From NCBI RefSeq assembly GCF_010093085.1, contig NZ_MSRC01000003.1, forward strand, positions 434,001 through 498,000: DNA of 64,000 bases, written 5' to 3'. The notes under the pieces were generated by a model that did not search any database, was not told the DNA's origin, and saw only the letters and a list, made by a program, of their open reading frames with translations. Of the stretch, positions 39,191 to 49,900 are shown in pieces. A program made the position numbers and the translations under genes. The DNA is from Bacillus sp. SKDU12 (GTDB lineage: Bacteria > Bacillota > Bacilli > Bacillales > Bacillaceae). Numbering within the stretch: position 1 is the stretch's first letter; each line of letters begins with the position of its first letter.

Positions 39191-40386
39191 CACTATTCCT
39201 CCTTTTACTCTACACGATACTATTCCCAATTGCCTCATCTTTTACACAGAAAAGAGCTGGCTCATCCTCTATGTATGAAACAATTTGCGGTTTTAACGAC
39301 TTGATATAACGGCTTCGTCGGTATTTTCTTAAAAGCAGTAGAAATACGATTGAATTGGGTTTTACTCTGGCTGCTATTTCTGCAACTTCGGTGGCTGGAT
39401 CGATTCCGATCGGCTCCCGCAGTAATGTGATCCCCAGTCAATGAATCCTTAAAGCCCTTTTGCCAGATCAAAGGTGAATCGAAAACTCTGGTTCAGTTTT
39501 GATGCTGTAAAGATGTTCTTCTTCCTCTTTAAGTGTTTTGAAAGTGTCCTTCGCCTTTTGAAAACCAGTCTCACAGCTTGGTTTTGAAAAACCCAAAAGG
39601 TTATTTGAAGGGTTTGTAAAGCTAGCTGCAAGATGCCTATCCTTACGGCCAATCTAGCTAATGATCAGAGTACCCGCCTATGTTATTTTCTTATGTTTTA
39701 TTGCTTCTCTGTATACTCTATGAACAGACAGCAGGTATGTAAGTTTATTTGTCTTTTATAAATAGACGGTTAAGAGTTGTTTTAAGCATCTTCAAATCGG
39801 GTATGAAAGATTCAGAGTGTGAGAGAATCATTGATGATCGAATAAGAATCTAATTCCTGTTGCGATGTGGTCATATCAAACAGGCAAGGAGAGAGCGGTT
39901 GTAGGGATTTTTCTTGCATCGGTCCGCGGAAAGCCAAATACCAATCAGCACTATATAGTGAAGAAAGGCAAAATGAATAATAAAAGAGATGTAAGACAAA
40001 AAAGGAAAACGCAAATCAAAACTTATGTTTTTCGAAATAACAGATCAAAACCTTTTGTTGGTTTCGATCCTTTCCTGCGACTTTGTGAGAGCCAATAAAC
40101 CGTTACCAGGCTGTTCGTCTCAGTAGTCGAACAGCTACTCATAACCTTCTCCTTATACCTCTTTATACTTAATTTCCAATTCAGGATAATACTACCTTTT
40201 CTTCTCTTTCTTCTCAATCTTTTTTCACTCTTGTATAAAACGAACTGCTATTAATCGTGACCATCAATTGATTTTTTGAAACCGGGAACATTTTCACTGA
40301 TGATATCGTGTATACAATGGTAAGATAAAACCTATTGACTAGATCTCATATCAATAATCGTGCCATTCTTATGAAAGGAGTTACAA
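39191..40386. other. Eroded 1.2-kb region between ymzB and ymaC
   Basis: In 168 this interval carries ymaE and the intracellular serine protease aprX; neither is intact here. No subtilisin catalytic motif (DTG, HGTH or GTSMA) can be read on either strand. The left third contains decayed leftward coding sequence (see separate entry). The middle (about 39660-40100) is AT-rich with only short frames. A GCTGTTCG/CGAACAGC hairpin lies at about 40110-40135. The last 250 bp should contain the ymaC promoter, but I see no strong consensus. Confidence 0.65.
39244..39660 (-). pseudogene. Decayed leftward coding remnant
   Basis: Read leftward, a 65-codon stretch without stops and with normal codon use (about 39438 down to 39244) gives GITLLREPIGIDPATEVAEI... 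and ends near FCVK without a proper start. A second open piece in another frame lies upstream (about 39485-39608, SCETGFQKAKDTFKTLKEEE), ending in a stop. The pieces are out of frame with each other, as expected from a frameshifted or deleted gene. I do not recognise the product; the CETGFQ piece loosely recalls the N-terminal part of AprX, but this is too weak to name. Confidence 0.4.
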
Positions 40387-41094
40387 ATGAGAAGATTTTT
40401 ACTAAATGTTATATTTGTCTTAGTCATTGTCTTATTTTTGAGATATGCTCATTACTCACTAGAGCCTGAACCAACTAATCAACCAGATACATATGCAAAT
40501 TTTAGCAGATTGGAAGAAAATGAAAGCTCAGCCGATTATGATATTTCTTATAATGAGAAAAAAGGAAGCAAAGTTTTAATTATGTCTCCTCATGGCGGAA
40601 GAATTGAAGGAGGAGTAAGCGAGCTTGTGCGGTTTTTCAATCATGAATACTCCACATACCTGTTTGAAGGGCTGAAGTCAGATGATAATCAAACGCTGCA
40701 CATTACAAGCACTAACTTTGATGAACCCTTGGCTGAAAAGAAAATCAAAGAGCATCAATACGTTGTGGCGTTTCATGGTTATAAAGGAGAGAACAAGAAT
40801 ACACTTGTTGGAGGCACAGATCGAAAGCGGGCTAAAATGATCGTGCGAGCCCTTGAGAGAAGAGGATTTTCTGCTGAACTAGCACCATCCCAAAGCGGTC
40901 TTGCTGGATTGAGTGCCGGCAATATTAACAATAAAGGAGAAACAGGGCTAAGTATCCAGCTGGAGATCAGTCGTGAGCAGAGAGAAGCGTTTTTTGATGA
41001 TTTTTATTATAAAAATAGGAAATACACAAAAAATAGGGAATTTTATGATTATGTGCGTGCAATCAAAACTGTCCTTGAAAGAGAGTATTCGTAA
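40387..41094 (+). CDS. ymaC: Poly-gamma-glutamate hydrolase-family protein YmaC
   Basis: A 235-residue protein of the phage-type gamma-PGA hydrolase family (PghP-like zinc peptidases). An N-terminal hydrophobic anchor (residues ~4-22) is followed by an extracytoplasmic domain with the metal motif MSPHGGRIEGG (about 66-76), AFHGYKG (about 133) and a late SIQLEIS. Such enzymes cleave the gamma-linked polyglutamate capsule and occur in phages that infect capsulated bacilli. ATG 40387 follows GAAAGGAGTTACAA. It stands alone between the eroded region and ymaD. Confidence 0.82.
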   Translation: MRRFLLNVIFVLVIVLFLRYAHYSLEPEPTNQPDTYANFSRLEENESSADYDISYNEKKGSKVLIMSPHGGRIEGGVSELVRFFNHEYSTYLFEGLKSDDNQTLHITSTNFDEPLAEKKIKEHQYVVAFHGYKGENKNTLVGGTDRKRAKMIVRALERRGFSAELAPSQSGLAGLSAGNINNKGETGLSIQLEISREQREAFFDDFYYKNRKYTKNREFYDYVRAIKTVLEREYS

Positions 41095-41168
41095 CAAGCA
41101 GATCAGAAGACAAAATAAGTGGAGACCAGTAGACTGAAATAGGATTATAAAAGGAGGCAAGACATACG

Positions 41169-41621
41169 ATGGCAGATCATCATTTTTATTTAAAAGCGGA
41201 CTGGCCGGGCAACCGCAATGACGTCGGTACGATCGAAAGCGGAAACTTAACCACATCCATTTCCATCCCTAAAGAAATGGATGGACCGGGAGAGGGGAGC
41301 AACCCAGATGAAATGCTTCTCGGGGCGGCGGCGACCTGTTACATTATTACACTTGCTGCAATGATGGAAAGAAGCGGGCTGGAAAAGAAAAACCTGCAAA
41401 TGGAGTCGGAAGGTATTGTTGACGTCACAAAAGGAGTTTTTACATACAAAAAGATCATTCACCGTCCTTCCGTCGTGCTCAAATACGATGCCTCACAAGA
41501 AGATGTCGCATTGGCGCACAAGCTTTGTGAAAAAGCGGAGTCGTCATGCATGATTTCACGTGCCATTCAAGGAAATGTCGACCTGCAGCTTGAAGCTTCC
41601 GTAAAACGTGCTGGCGAATAA
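41169..41621 (+). CDS. ymaD: OsmC/Ohr-family peroxide-reducing protein YmaD
   Basis: A 150-residue OsmC-fold protein, a thiol peroxidase family acting on organic hydroperoxides. The first catalytic cysteine lies in GAAATCYIITL (about residue 57) and the second in AESSCMISRA (about 121), with the acidic PDEMLLGAA loop before the first. ATG 41169 follows AAAAGGAGGCAAGACATACG. It is convergent with ebrB and shares a bidirectional terminator. Its substrate is inferred from the family only. Confidence 0.88.
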   Translation: MADHHFYLKADWPGNRNDVGTIESGNLTTSISIPKEMDGPGEGSNPDEMLLGAAATCYIITLAAMMERSGLEKKNLQMESEGIVDVTKGVFTYKKIIHRPSVVLKYDASQEDVALAHKLCEKAESSCMISRAIQGNVDLQLEASVKRAGE

Positions 41622-41622
41622 T

Positions 41623-41656
41623 AAAACAGACGGTTACTCACAGACCGTCTGTTTTT
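41623..41656. terminator. Bidirectional terminator between ymaD and ebrB
   Basis: AAAACAGACGGT pairs with ACCGTCTGTTTT around a TACTCACAG-type loop, with T/A tracts on both sides. It also covers the last codons of ebrB. Confidence 0.9.
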
Positions 41657-41991
41657 GATCTTTTTGTGCGGGCTTTCGACAGATTTAACACGATCACACC
41701 TGCAATGATAAGCGCGAGACCGGATGCTTCCTTTAACCTGATGGTTTCGCCAAAAAGCAAAAACCCGACAATGGCTGTAAGTGCCGTTCCAATACCCGAC
41801 CATGTCGCATATGCGCTTGATAAGTTAATTGTTTTTAAGGCCAGGCTTAGAAAAGTAAAAGCAGAAAGAAATCCGGCAATGACGCCGGCGATGGGCCAAG
41901 CTTGTGTAAATCCTTCTGAAAGCTTCAGCATCGTACTCCCGAAAACTTCCGATCCAATGGCGAGCGCCAAATAAAACAATCCTTTCATCAT
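41638..41991 (-). CDS. ebrB: SMR-family multidrug efflux subunit EbrB
   Basis: A 117-residue small multidrug resistance protein with four membrane helices and the conserved glutamate in helix 1 (ALAIGSEVFGSTMLKLSEGF). The GTALTAIVGFLLFGETI region is typical. In B. subtilis EbrA and EbrB form a heterodimeric pump for cationic dyes. Two adjacent ATG codons (41991, 41988) follow AAAGGAG; either could serve. It is translated after ebrA, from which it is separated by 10 nt. Confidence 0.93.
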   Translation of the reverse strand: MMKGLFYLALAIGSEVFGSTMLKLSEGFTQAWPIAGVIAGFLSAFTFLSLALKTINLSSAYATWSGIGTALTAIVGFLLFGETIRLKEASGLALIIAGVIVLNLSKARTKRSKTDGL

Positions 41992-42001
41992 CTTCACTCC
42001 T

Positions 42002-42322
42002 TTACTGCCAGTTAAGTAATACGACCCCTGATAATAATAAAAGAATCCCGATAAGCCCTTTGGCATTCAGTTCTTCCTTAAACCACTTCACACCGATCAC
42101 TGCTGCCAGCACTGTACCCACACCGCTCCAGGTCGCGTACGAGAGGCTGAGGGGGATATACTTTAAGGTTAGCGATAGCATATAAAAGGAGAGGGAATAG
42201 CCAATCACGACTAAAGCGCCTGGCTTCCACTTTTTGAAACCGTCAGACATTTTTAGCATGGCTGCTCCTAACGTTTCTGAACATATGGCAATCGTGAGGA
42301 ATATATATCCAAGCAACATCAC
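42002..42322 (-). CDS. ebrA: SMR-family multidrug efflux subunit EbrA
   Basis: A 106-residue SMR protein with four hydrophobic helices and the essential helix-1 glutamate in LTIAICSETLGAAMLKMSDGF. It is the dimer partner of EbrB. The ORF starts with two consecutive ATG codons behind GAGGAGAATTTGTG. Two-gene order, opposite to the flanking ymaD, matches 168. Dual-topology packing in the membrane is inferred from the family. Confidence 0.93.
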   Translation of the reverse strand: MMLLGYIFLTIAICSETLGAAMLKMSDGFKKWKPGALVVIGYSLSFYMLSLTLKYIPLSLSYATWSGVGTVLAAVIGVKWFKEELNAKGLIGILLLLSGVVLLNWQ

Positions 42323-42422
42323 AAATTCTCCTCACTATATTTTTTATTAGAAAAGAACTTCAGCTAAAAAAATATTAGTGTATGTATATGTATGAGTCAA
42401 GAGATTCATTTTCACACACTTA

Positions 42423-42450
42423 AAAAAGACCCCTTTGGAAGAGGTCTTTT
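42423..42450 (-). terminator. Terminator of ymaG (leftward)
   Basis: AAGACC...GGTCTT stem read leftward, followed by T6. Confidence 0.82.
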
Positions 42451-42454
42451 GCAC

Positions 42455-42724
42455 TTAATAGTAATACGGAAACGGAGCATAGGGGTAATATCCATATCCG
42501 CCATACATATAAGGGTTAAATAGGGCGCTTCCTAAAAGCCCGCCCGCAAGGCCGCCGATAAACGGTCCTCCGTAAAATCCGAATGGGCGGCCAAAACCAT
42601 AACCAAACCCAGGTCTTCCAAATCCGAATCCGAAAGGTCTCCCAAATCCAAAAGGTCTTCCAAACCCAAAAGGTCTTCCGAAAATTCTTGTATCTTCAGG
42701 ATTAAAATTCTCTAACTCATTCAT
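42455..42724 (-). CDS. ymaG: Glycine/arginine/phenylalanine-repeat spore coat protein YmaG
   Basis: An 89-residue low-complexity protein. After an acidic start (MNELENFNPEDTRIFG) it consists of repeats of GRPFGF (about residues 16-50), then a small hydrophobic GGPFIGGLAGGLLGSALF segment and a tyrosine-rich tail ending YYY. The composition is typical of inner spore coat proteins, and the match is to YmaG, reported as coat-associated. The ATG follows AGGAGGAAAGAAA. Confidence 0.82.
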   Translation of the reverse strand: MNELENFNPEDTRIFGRPFGFGRPFGFGRPFGFGFGRPGFGYGFGRPFGFYGGPFIGGLAGGLLGSALFNPYMYGGYGYYPYAPFPYYY

Positions 42725-42811
42725 GTTTTCTTTCCTCCTGTAATAAAGTGTTGATGATGCAGTGTATTCAGGCTGCCCGAATTTGATTGGGCGAATCGAG
42801 GAAAGAAGGGT

Positions 42812-43225
42812 GTGGACACATTGGGCCTGTATCAGTCTGACTGGTCAAAATCACCGCCTCACGCACATGCTTATCATATCAAAACAACGAGAGAACACGG
42901 GCATCGTCATTGCATTGAAGGGTTCACTCAACCTGCTAATGGATCAAATACAGATAAGCATACACATTATTTTGCAGGAATTACGTCTTTTGAAAATGGT
43001 CATTTTCACCGGTATTATGGAATCTCTGGGCCTGCGATTCCCTTAGCAGACGGCACCCACTATCATGAAATCGAAGAAACGACATACCTGGCCTATAATG
43101 AACCGATTGAGATCCAGTTCGGAGGTGTGGTGTATGATCCGAAAGATGATGAAAAACAAACACATCAGCATGTCTTGATAGGAAAGACGAGAGAAATTGT
43201 CGGCAATGAGCCGCTCGGGTGGTAG
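42812..43225 (+). CDS. ymaF: Histidine-rich YmaF-family protein
   Basis: A 137-residue protein of the YmaF family (unknown function). It holds repeated H-x-H and HxHxH-type clusters (PPHAHAYHI, HGHRHC, DKHTHYF, NGHFHRYY, GTHYHEI, QTHQHV) spread along the whole length, suggesting metal binding. The start is probably GTG 42812 after AAAGAAGGG. It lies between the coat gene ymaG (divergent) and miaA. Confidence 0.8.
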   Translation: MDTLGLYQSDWSKSPPHAHAYHIKTTREHGHRHCIEGFTQPANGSNTDKHTHYFAGITSFENGHFHRYYGISGPAIPLADGTHYHEIEETTYLAYNEPIEIQFGGVVYDPKDDEKQTHQHVLIGKTREIVGNEPLGW

Positions 43226-43323
43226 AAGATGTTTATCGGTGTAAAAAAAGGGCAAAATGGATAGGTGGTTGACCATGATGAATGCTATAATGGGGGGAGA
43301 TTTTTAAAAGAGAGTGATACATA

Positions 43324-44268
43324 TTGAATAATACGAAGCAGCCCGTTGTCATTTTAGTCGGACCGACGGCAGTGGGGAAAACAAATTTAAGTATTCAGCT
43401 GGCTAAATCCTTAAACGCGGAAATTATTAGCGGAGATTCGATGCAGGTATATAAAGGGATGGACATTGGAACAGCTAAAATCACTGAACAGGAGATGGAA
43501 GGAATACCCCATCATCTGATTGACATTTTAGATCCTAAAGATTCCTTCTCCACTGCCGATTATCAAAGTTTAGTGAGAAATAAAATCAGCGAGATCGCCA
43601 AAAAAGGAAAGCTCCCGATGATTGTCGGCGGTACGGGTCTCTATATACAATCTGTGCTTTACGATTATACATTTACAGAAGAGGCGAACGATCCTGCGTT
43701 TCGAGAAAGTATGCAAATGGCTGCGGAGCGGGAAGGCGCTGAATTCCTTCATGCCAAGCTTGCCGCAGCAGATCCCGAGGCGGCAGCTGCGATACATCCC
43801 AATAATATAAGAAGAGTCATTCGTGCGCTGGAAATTTTACACACTTCTGGAAAAACGATGTCTCAGCATTTGAAGGAGCAAAAGCGAGAACTTCTCTATA
43901 ACGCAGTGTTAATCGGGCTGACAATGGATAGAGACACGCTTTACACAAGGATTAATAAGCGTGTCGACATGATGATGGAGGAAGGTCTTCTTTCAGAAGT
44001 GAAACGCCTCTATGATCAGAACGTGAGAGACTGTCAGTCAATACAGGCGATCGGGTATAAGGAGCTCTATGCATACTTTGACGGTTTTGTGACGCTTTCT
44101 GATGCCGTCGATCAGCTAAAGCAGAACTCAAGACGATATGCGAAACGCCAGCTGACATGGTTCCGCAATAAAATGCAGGTTGATTGGTTTGATATGACAC
44201 CGCCCGTTGATATGGAGCTGAAAAAAAAGGAAATTTTCACACATATAGCAGGAAACCTCGAACTTTAA
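43324..44268 (+). CDS. miaA: tRNA dimethylallyltransferase MiaA
   Basis: A 314-residue enzyme that adds the isopentenyl group to A37 of tRNAs, the substrate of MiaB encoded 12 kb upstream. The P-loop [15 protein letters not shown] lies at residues 11-25. Other family motifs are [20 protein letters not shown] (about 31), [10 protein letters not shown] (about 62) and GGTGLYI (about 101). TTG 43324 follows AAAGAGAGTG and gives the family length. The TTG start and close spacing to hfq (39 nt) agree with the miaA-hfq order common in bacteria. Confidence 0.95.
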   Translation: MNNTKQPVVILVGPTAVGKTNLSIQLAKSLNAEIISGDSMQVYKGMDIGTAKITEQEMEGIPHHLIDILDPKDSFSTADYQSLVRNKISEIAKKGKLPMIVGGTGLYIQSVLYDYTFTEEANDPAFRESMQMAAEREGAEFLHAKLAAADPEAAAAIHPNNIRRVIRALEILHTSGKTMSQHLKEQKRELLYNAVLIGLTMDRDTLYTRINKRVDMMMEEGLLSEVKRLYDQNVRDCQSIQAIGYKELYAYFDGFVTLSDAVDQLKQNSRRYAKRQLTWFRNKMQVDWFDMTPPVDMELKKKEIFTHIAGNLEL

Positions 44269-44307
44269 TCGAAACTGTATGATATAGAGAAACAAGGAGG
44301 ACGAAAC

Positions 44308-44529
44308 ATGAAACCGATTAATATTCAGGATCAGTTTTTGAATCAAATCCGAAAAGAAAATACGTATGTCACTGTTTTTTTGCTGAATGGCTTTCAGCTG
44401 CGCGGTCAGGTGAAAGGCTTTGATAATTTTACCGTATTGCTGGAAACGGAAGGGAAGCAGCAGCTTATATATAAACATGCGATCTCGACGTTTGCGCCGC
44501 AAAAGAACGTTCAGCTTGAACTTGAATAG
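44308..44529 (+). CDS. hfq: RNA chaperone Hfq
   Basis: A 73-residue Sm-like protein forming hexameric rings. Sm1 contains [24 protein letters not shown] and Sm2 contains LIYKHAIST (KHA in place of the enteric YKHA). The C-terminal extension is short, as in Gram-positives. ATG 44308 follows AACAAGGAGGACGAAAC. It is followed by two hairpins. Confidence 0.96.
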   Translation: MKPINIQDQFLNQIRKENTYVTVFLLNGFQLRGQVKGFDNFTVLLETEGKQQLIYKHAISTFAPQKNVQLELE

Positions 44530-44540
44530 ACCAAAAAGTT

Positions 44541-44589
44541 CCATGCCAAGGCATGGAGAGGCTGTCGGGGGACCTCGGCAGCCATTTTT
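44541..44589 (+). terminator. Hairpins and terminator after hfq
   Basis: A perfect CCATGCC-AA-GGCATGG hairpin (44541-44556) is followed by a GGCTG(T)CG/TCGGCAGCC stem with ATTTTT. A third, GACC.TGC/GCA.GGTC plus T7, lies at 44615-44642. Confidence 0.82.
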
Positions 44590-44709
44590 AGATCGAACCC
44601 GTTTTTTGAAAAGTGACCATGCTGAGGCACGGTCTTTTTTTATGCGGCAAACATATGTAAGACAGAATCGAATATCATATAAAAATCCGATTGTGGGAGT
44701 GAAGCGACC

Positions 44710-44988
44710 TTGTTTGAAAGTGAAGCAGAACTGAGGCGAATTAGAATAGCCCTTGTGTGGATAGCTGTTTTTTTACTGTTCGGTGCGTGCGGGAATCAAG
44801 ATACTATTATTGAAACAGATAGCGGTAATTCAGGTTATGAAGAGCCTCGGCCAGCCACGTTTCCGCTGGAACATAATCATTTTGGCGTTGTGGAGGACGG
44901 CTATATCAAAATTTATGAGTATCATGAGTCCCGCAATGAGGTAAAGCTGAAAAAAGAATATACGGATCTGGATATGGAGCTTGAATAA
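44710..44988 (+). CDS. ymzC: Small exported protein YmzC (possible lipoprotein)
   Basis: A 92-residue protein matching YmzC. It has a short basic N-terminus and a hydrophobic stretch (residues ~13-26) ending in LLFGAC, a weak lipobox with Cys27 as possible lipid site. The mature part is acidic and hydrophilic. Function unknown. The start is probably TTG 44710 behind GTGGGAGTGAAGCGACC. Lipidation is inferred from the motif only. Confidence 0.75.
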   Translation: MFESEAELRRIRIALVWIAVFLLFGACGNQDTIIETDSGNSGYEEPRPATFPLEHNHFGVVEDGYIKIYEYHESRNEVKLKKEYTDLDMELE

Positions 44989-45069
44989 AATTCACAAGCG
45001 TCCGAATTTACAAAGCGGATGCTACCCGCTAAACTAAATATAGACACAGATCAAACAGAGGGTGAAAAA

Positions 45070-45300
45070 ATGAAGCATAAAGTGATTGTGAATCATTGGG
45101 AAGAAACTTGCGAAGATGATTCTTGCTATGAATACGGAACAAGTATTATTGTGAATGGAAAAGAATTAATCAGAGAAGCCTCCATTATCAGCGCCTTAAA
45201 GGCGGTTTTAGAAGAGATCGGGGCGGATGTTGAAATAGAAGAAACAGTTGAGAGTGAAAATCGCTGTGATCGTTTAAGAAAAAAAAATCTAGACTACTAA
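45070..45300 (+). CDS. ymzA: Small acidic protein YmzA
   Basis: A 76-residue hydrophilic protein starting MKHKVIVNHWEETCEDDSC, with three cysteines in the N-terminal and C-terminal thirds. It matches YmzA, of unknown function. ATG 45070 follows AGAGGGTGAAAA; the open frame reaches further upstream without a ribosome site. It precedes the nrd operon but is separated from it by a terminator and the NrdR-boxed promoter, so it is not part of that operon. Confidence 0.78.
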   Translation: MKHKVIVNHWEETCEDDSCYEYGTSIIVNGKELIREASIISALKAVLEEIGADVEIEETVESENRCDRLRKKNLDY

Positions 45301-45349
45301 GCAGTTTTTTTTCATGTTATGATATACATCGGCTTAAACACGACACTCC

Positions 45350-45389
45350 GAGTAGGACGAGAGATGATTCTCGTTCTGCTCTCTTTTTT
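45350..45389 (+). terminator. Terminator between ymzA and nrdI
   Basis: A 14-bp stem (GAGTAGGACGAGAG against TTCTCGTTCTGCTC, with two G-U pairs) and a T6 tail. Confidence 0.85.
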
Positions 45390-45451
45390 GGGCCCTAATG
45401 AGGGTGCCTATTGGCTTGATATGATCAAAATATGAATTTTTCATAAAAACA

Positions 45452-45500
45452 AATCTATATATTGTGTTTTTGCTAGAGGGTAGTATACTATATATAGTGT
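45452..45500 (+). promoter_or_regulatory. nrdI promoter with two NrdR boxes
   Basis: AATCTATATATTGTGT (45452-45467) and ATACTATATATAGTGT (45485-45500) match the 16-bp NrdR box ACACWATATATWGTGT at 14 and 15 positions. They are 33 bp apart, three helical turns. They cover a sigma-A promoter with TTGTGT (45462-45467), a 16-nt spacer and TATACT (45484-45489). NrdR bound with dATP/ATP would block it when dNTPs are plentiful. Confidence 0.88.
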
Positions 45501-45540
45501 TAATAATGAGAGATTCATATTTTTTGATAGGTCGTGATAA

Positions 45541-47998
<2,458 letters not shown>

Positions 47999-48015
47999 TT
48001 AAAGGAGAGTTTATA

Positions 48016-49005
48016 GTGACAAAAATTTATGATGCAGCAAACTGGTCAAAGCATGAAGACGATTTTACCCAAATGTTCTATAACCAAAACGTGAAACAGT
48101 TCTGGCTTCCGGAAGAGATTGCTTTAAACGGCGATCTCCTCACATGGAAGTATCTTGGGAAAAATGAACAGGACACTTATATGAAGGTACTCGCGGGGCT
48201 TACTCTTCTTGATACAGAGCAGGGGAATACGGGAATGCCGATCGTGGCTGAACACGTAGACGGCCACCAGCGGAAAGCGGTGCTGAACTTTATGGCGATG
48301 ATGGAGAACGCTGTCCATGCGAAGTCATACTCTAATATTTTCATGACTCTGGCGCCGACTGAAACGATTAATGAAGTCTTTGAATGGGTGAAACAAAATA
48401 AATATTTGCAGAAAAAAGCGCAAGTCATCGTCGGCTTTTACCAAGCCATTCAAAAAGATGACGAGATTTCACTATTCAAAGCGATGGTCGCTTCCGTCTA
48501 TCTGGAAAGCTTCCTCTTCTACAGCGGTTTCTATTATCCGTTATACTTCTATGGCCAAGGGAAGTTGATGCAAAGCGGTGAAATCATCAACCTGATTCTT
48601 CGTGATGAAGCGATTCACGGCGTTTATGTAGGGCTGCTTGCTCAGGAAATCTATAATAAGCAGACAGATGAGAAAAAAGCGGAGCTTCGCGAATTTGCGA
48701 TCGATCTTCTGAATGAATTATATGAAAATGAGCTTGAGTATACAGAAGACTTGTATGATCAAGTCGGGCTCTCACACGATGTAAAGAAATTCATTCGCTA
48801 TAATGCCAATAAAGCGTTGATGAACCTAGGATTTGATCCATACTTTGAAGAGGAAGAAATTAATCCAATCGTTTTAAATGGATTAAATACAAAAACAAAA
48901 TCACATGACTTCTTCTCTATGAAGGGGAACGGCTACAAAAAGGCGACAGTAGAGCCGCTTAAAGACGATGACTTTTATTTTGAAGATGAAAAAGAGCAGA
49001 TATAA
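48016..49005 (+). CDS. nrdF: Ribonucleoside-diphosphate reductase beta subunit (class Ib)
   Basis: A 329-residue ferritin-like radical-generating subunit. Metal ligands lie along helices in [10 protein letters not shown] (about 66), [10 protein letters not shown] (about 97-105, with the tyrosyl radical residue) and RDEAIHGVY (about 195). It works with NrdE and NrdI. I place the start at GTG 48016 behind AAAGGAGAG; the longer frame from 47986 would run inside nrdE. ymaB follows. Confidence 0.96.
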   Translation: MTKIYDAANWSKHEDDFTQMFYNQNVKQFWLPEEIALNGDLLTWKYLGKNEQDTYMKVLAGLTLLDTEQGNTGMPIVAEHVDGHQRKAVLNFMAMMENAVHAKSYSNIFMTLAPTETINEVFEWVKQNKYLQKKAQVIVGFYQAIQKDDEISLFKAMVASVYLESFLFYSGFYYPLYFYGQGKLMQSGEIINLILRDEAIHGVYVGLLAQEIYNKQTDEKKAELREFAIDLLNELYENELEYTEDLYDQVGLSHDVKKFIRYNANKALMNLGFDPYFEEEEINPIVLNGLNTKTKSHDFFSMKGNGYKKATVEPLKDDDFYFEDEKEQI

Positions 49006-49054
49006 TATCTGCTCTTTTCGGCTTGGAGATTCAGATGAGGAGGACGCAGCAACC

Positions 49055-49672
49055 ATGGGAAAAATGGACGAAATGATTTTGGTCGCCCCGCGCGATGATG
49101 TGTTTAAGAAAGAAAGCTTAACCTTCCAGGGAGTGAACAGTGAAGACAGCAGACTAGCAGAAATCATGGCTCAGATCGAAGCTGGCTATCGTGTAATGAG
49201 AAGGGGAGATGCAGAAGAAGATCCGCATTTCAAGCAGCCGATTCCTTATGTCATCATTAAGCGCGAAGATGAAGTATTCCTTTATGAGCGGCTGGCCGGC
49301 GGAGGAGAAGCACGTCTTCATAACAAGCTTTCTCTCGGTTTTGGAGGTCATATGAATTCGATTAAAGGGACAGCCTCATTTGCTGAAGTCTTAAAGCTGA
49401 ACACAGACCGTGAGCTTGACGAAGAACTGCAAATCAACGAAGAGGATAAACAGGCGATTGTTACTCTGGGGCTCATCAATGATGATGGGAACAGTGTCGG
49501 CAAAGTGCATATCGGTATTCTGTCTGCGCTTCAATTAAAGTCTGGTTCACAAGTGGAAGTCAAAGAGAAAGAGCAAATTGCGGGAAAATGGATGAAAGTC
49601 TCTGAATTAAAACGGGACGACATCTATAACCGTCTGGAAACATGGTCACAATTTGTTGTAGATATTCTCTAA
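49055..49672 (+). CDS. ymaB: Nudix-like protein YmaB
   Basis: A 205-residue protein encoded as the last gene of the nrd operon, co-regulated by NrdR. The middle shows a relaxed Nudix-like pattern (GGHMNSIKGTASFAEVLKLNTDRELDEEL, about 105-135), although the canonical GX5EX7REUXEEXGU box is imperfect. B. subtilis YmaB is reported to be essential or important; its substrate is not established. ATG 49055 follows GATGAGGAGGACGCAGCAACC. It shares a bidirectional terminator with cwlC. Confidence 0.85.
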   Translation: MGKMDEMILVAPRDDVFKKESLTFQGVNSEDSRLAEIMAQIEAGYRVMRRGDAEEDPHFKQPIPYVIIKREDEVFLYERLAGGGEARLHNKLSLGFGGHMNSIKGTASFAEVLKLNTDRELDEELQINEEDKQAIVTLGLINDDGNSVGKVHIGILSALQLKSGSQVEVKEKEQIAGKWMKVSELKRDDIYNRLETWSQFVVDIL

Positions 49673-49677
49673 TAAAA

Positions 49678-49712
49678 AAACCGGTTTCTCGTAATGAGGA
49701 GCCGGTTTTTTT
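49678..49712. terminator. Bidirectional terminator after ymaB
   Basis: AACCGG.../...CCGGTT hairpin with A- and T-tracts on both sides, serving the convergent ymaB and cwlC. Confidence 0.88.
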
Positions 49713-49742
49713 ATAACACGCTTGTCCGCGTCTTGATGATGA

Positions 49743-49900
49743 TTCTAGAGCGGCAATAACGTTAAAGGCTGTATTTCTGGCTTTGGCAGCAAAAGTGTCT
49801 GCATTGTTTTGGATGAAAATGCGCCAATTAAGAGGACAATCATATCAAAAGCCTTTAGCTTTTGTTCTGCCCGCGAGTGAGCCCGCATTCGTTAATTGCG
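49743..49900 (-). pseudogene. Frameshifted remnant of the CwlC SPOR repeats
   Basis: Read leftward, one frame gives TNAGSLAGRTKAKGF then a stop. The next frame continues FDMIVLLIGAFSSKNNADTF... to AALES (ending near 49743). These match the end of the first and most of the second SPOR repeat of CwlC (KANADSLA..AKGFD, GAFSSKDNADTLAARAKNAGFD..ILES). At least two frame changes and a missing ~8-residue KDGLYKVQ segment separate them from the intact part. Confidence 0.75.

Noticed and set aside
39865-40098. 77-codon rightward ORF in the eroded interval
   Set aside because: No ribosome site, low-complexity basic composition, and no recognisable family; the stretch looks non-coding.
41638-42066. Longer ebrB frame starting at 42066
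   Set aside because: It would begin inside ebrA and lacks a ribosome site; the ATG pair at 41991/41988 behind AAAGGAG gives the standard SMR length.
42762-43046. 94-codon ORF overlapping ymaF
   Set aside because: Shadow frame of ymaF; the other frame carries the conserved histidine-rich YmaF sequence.
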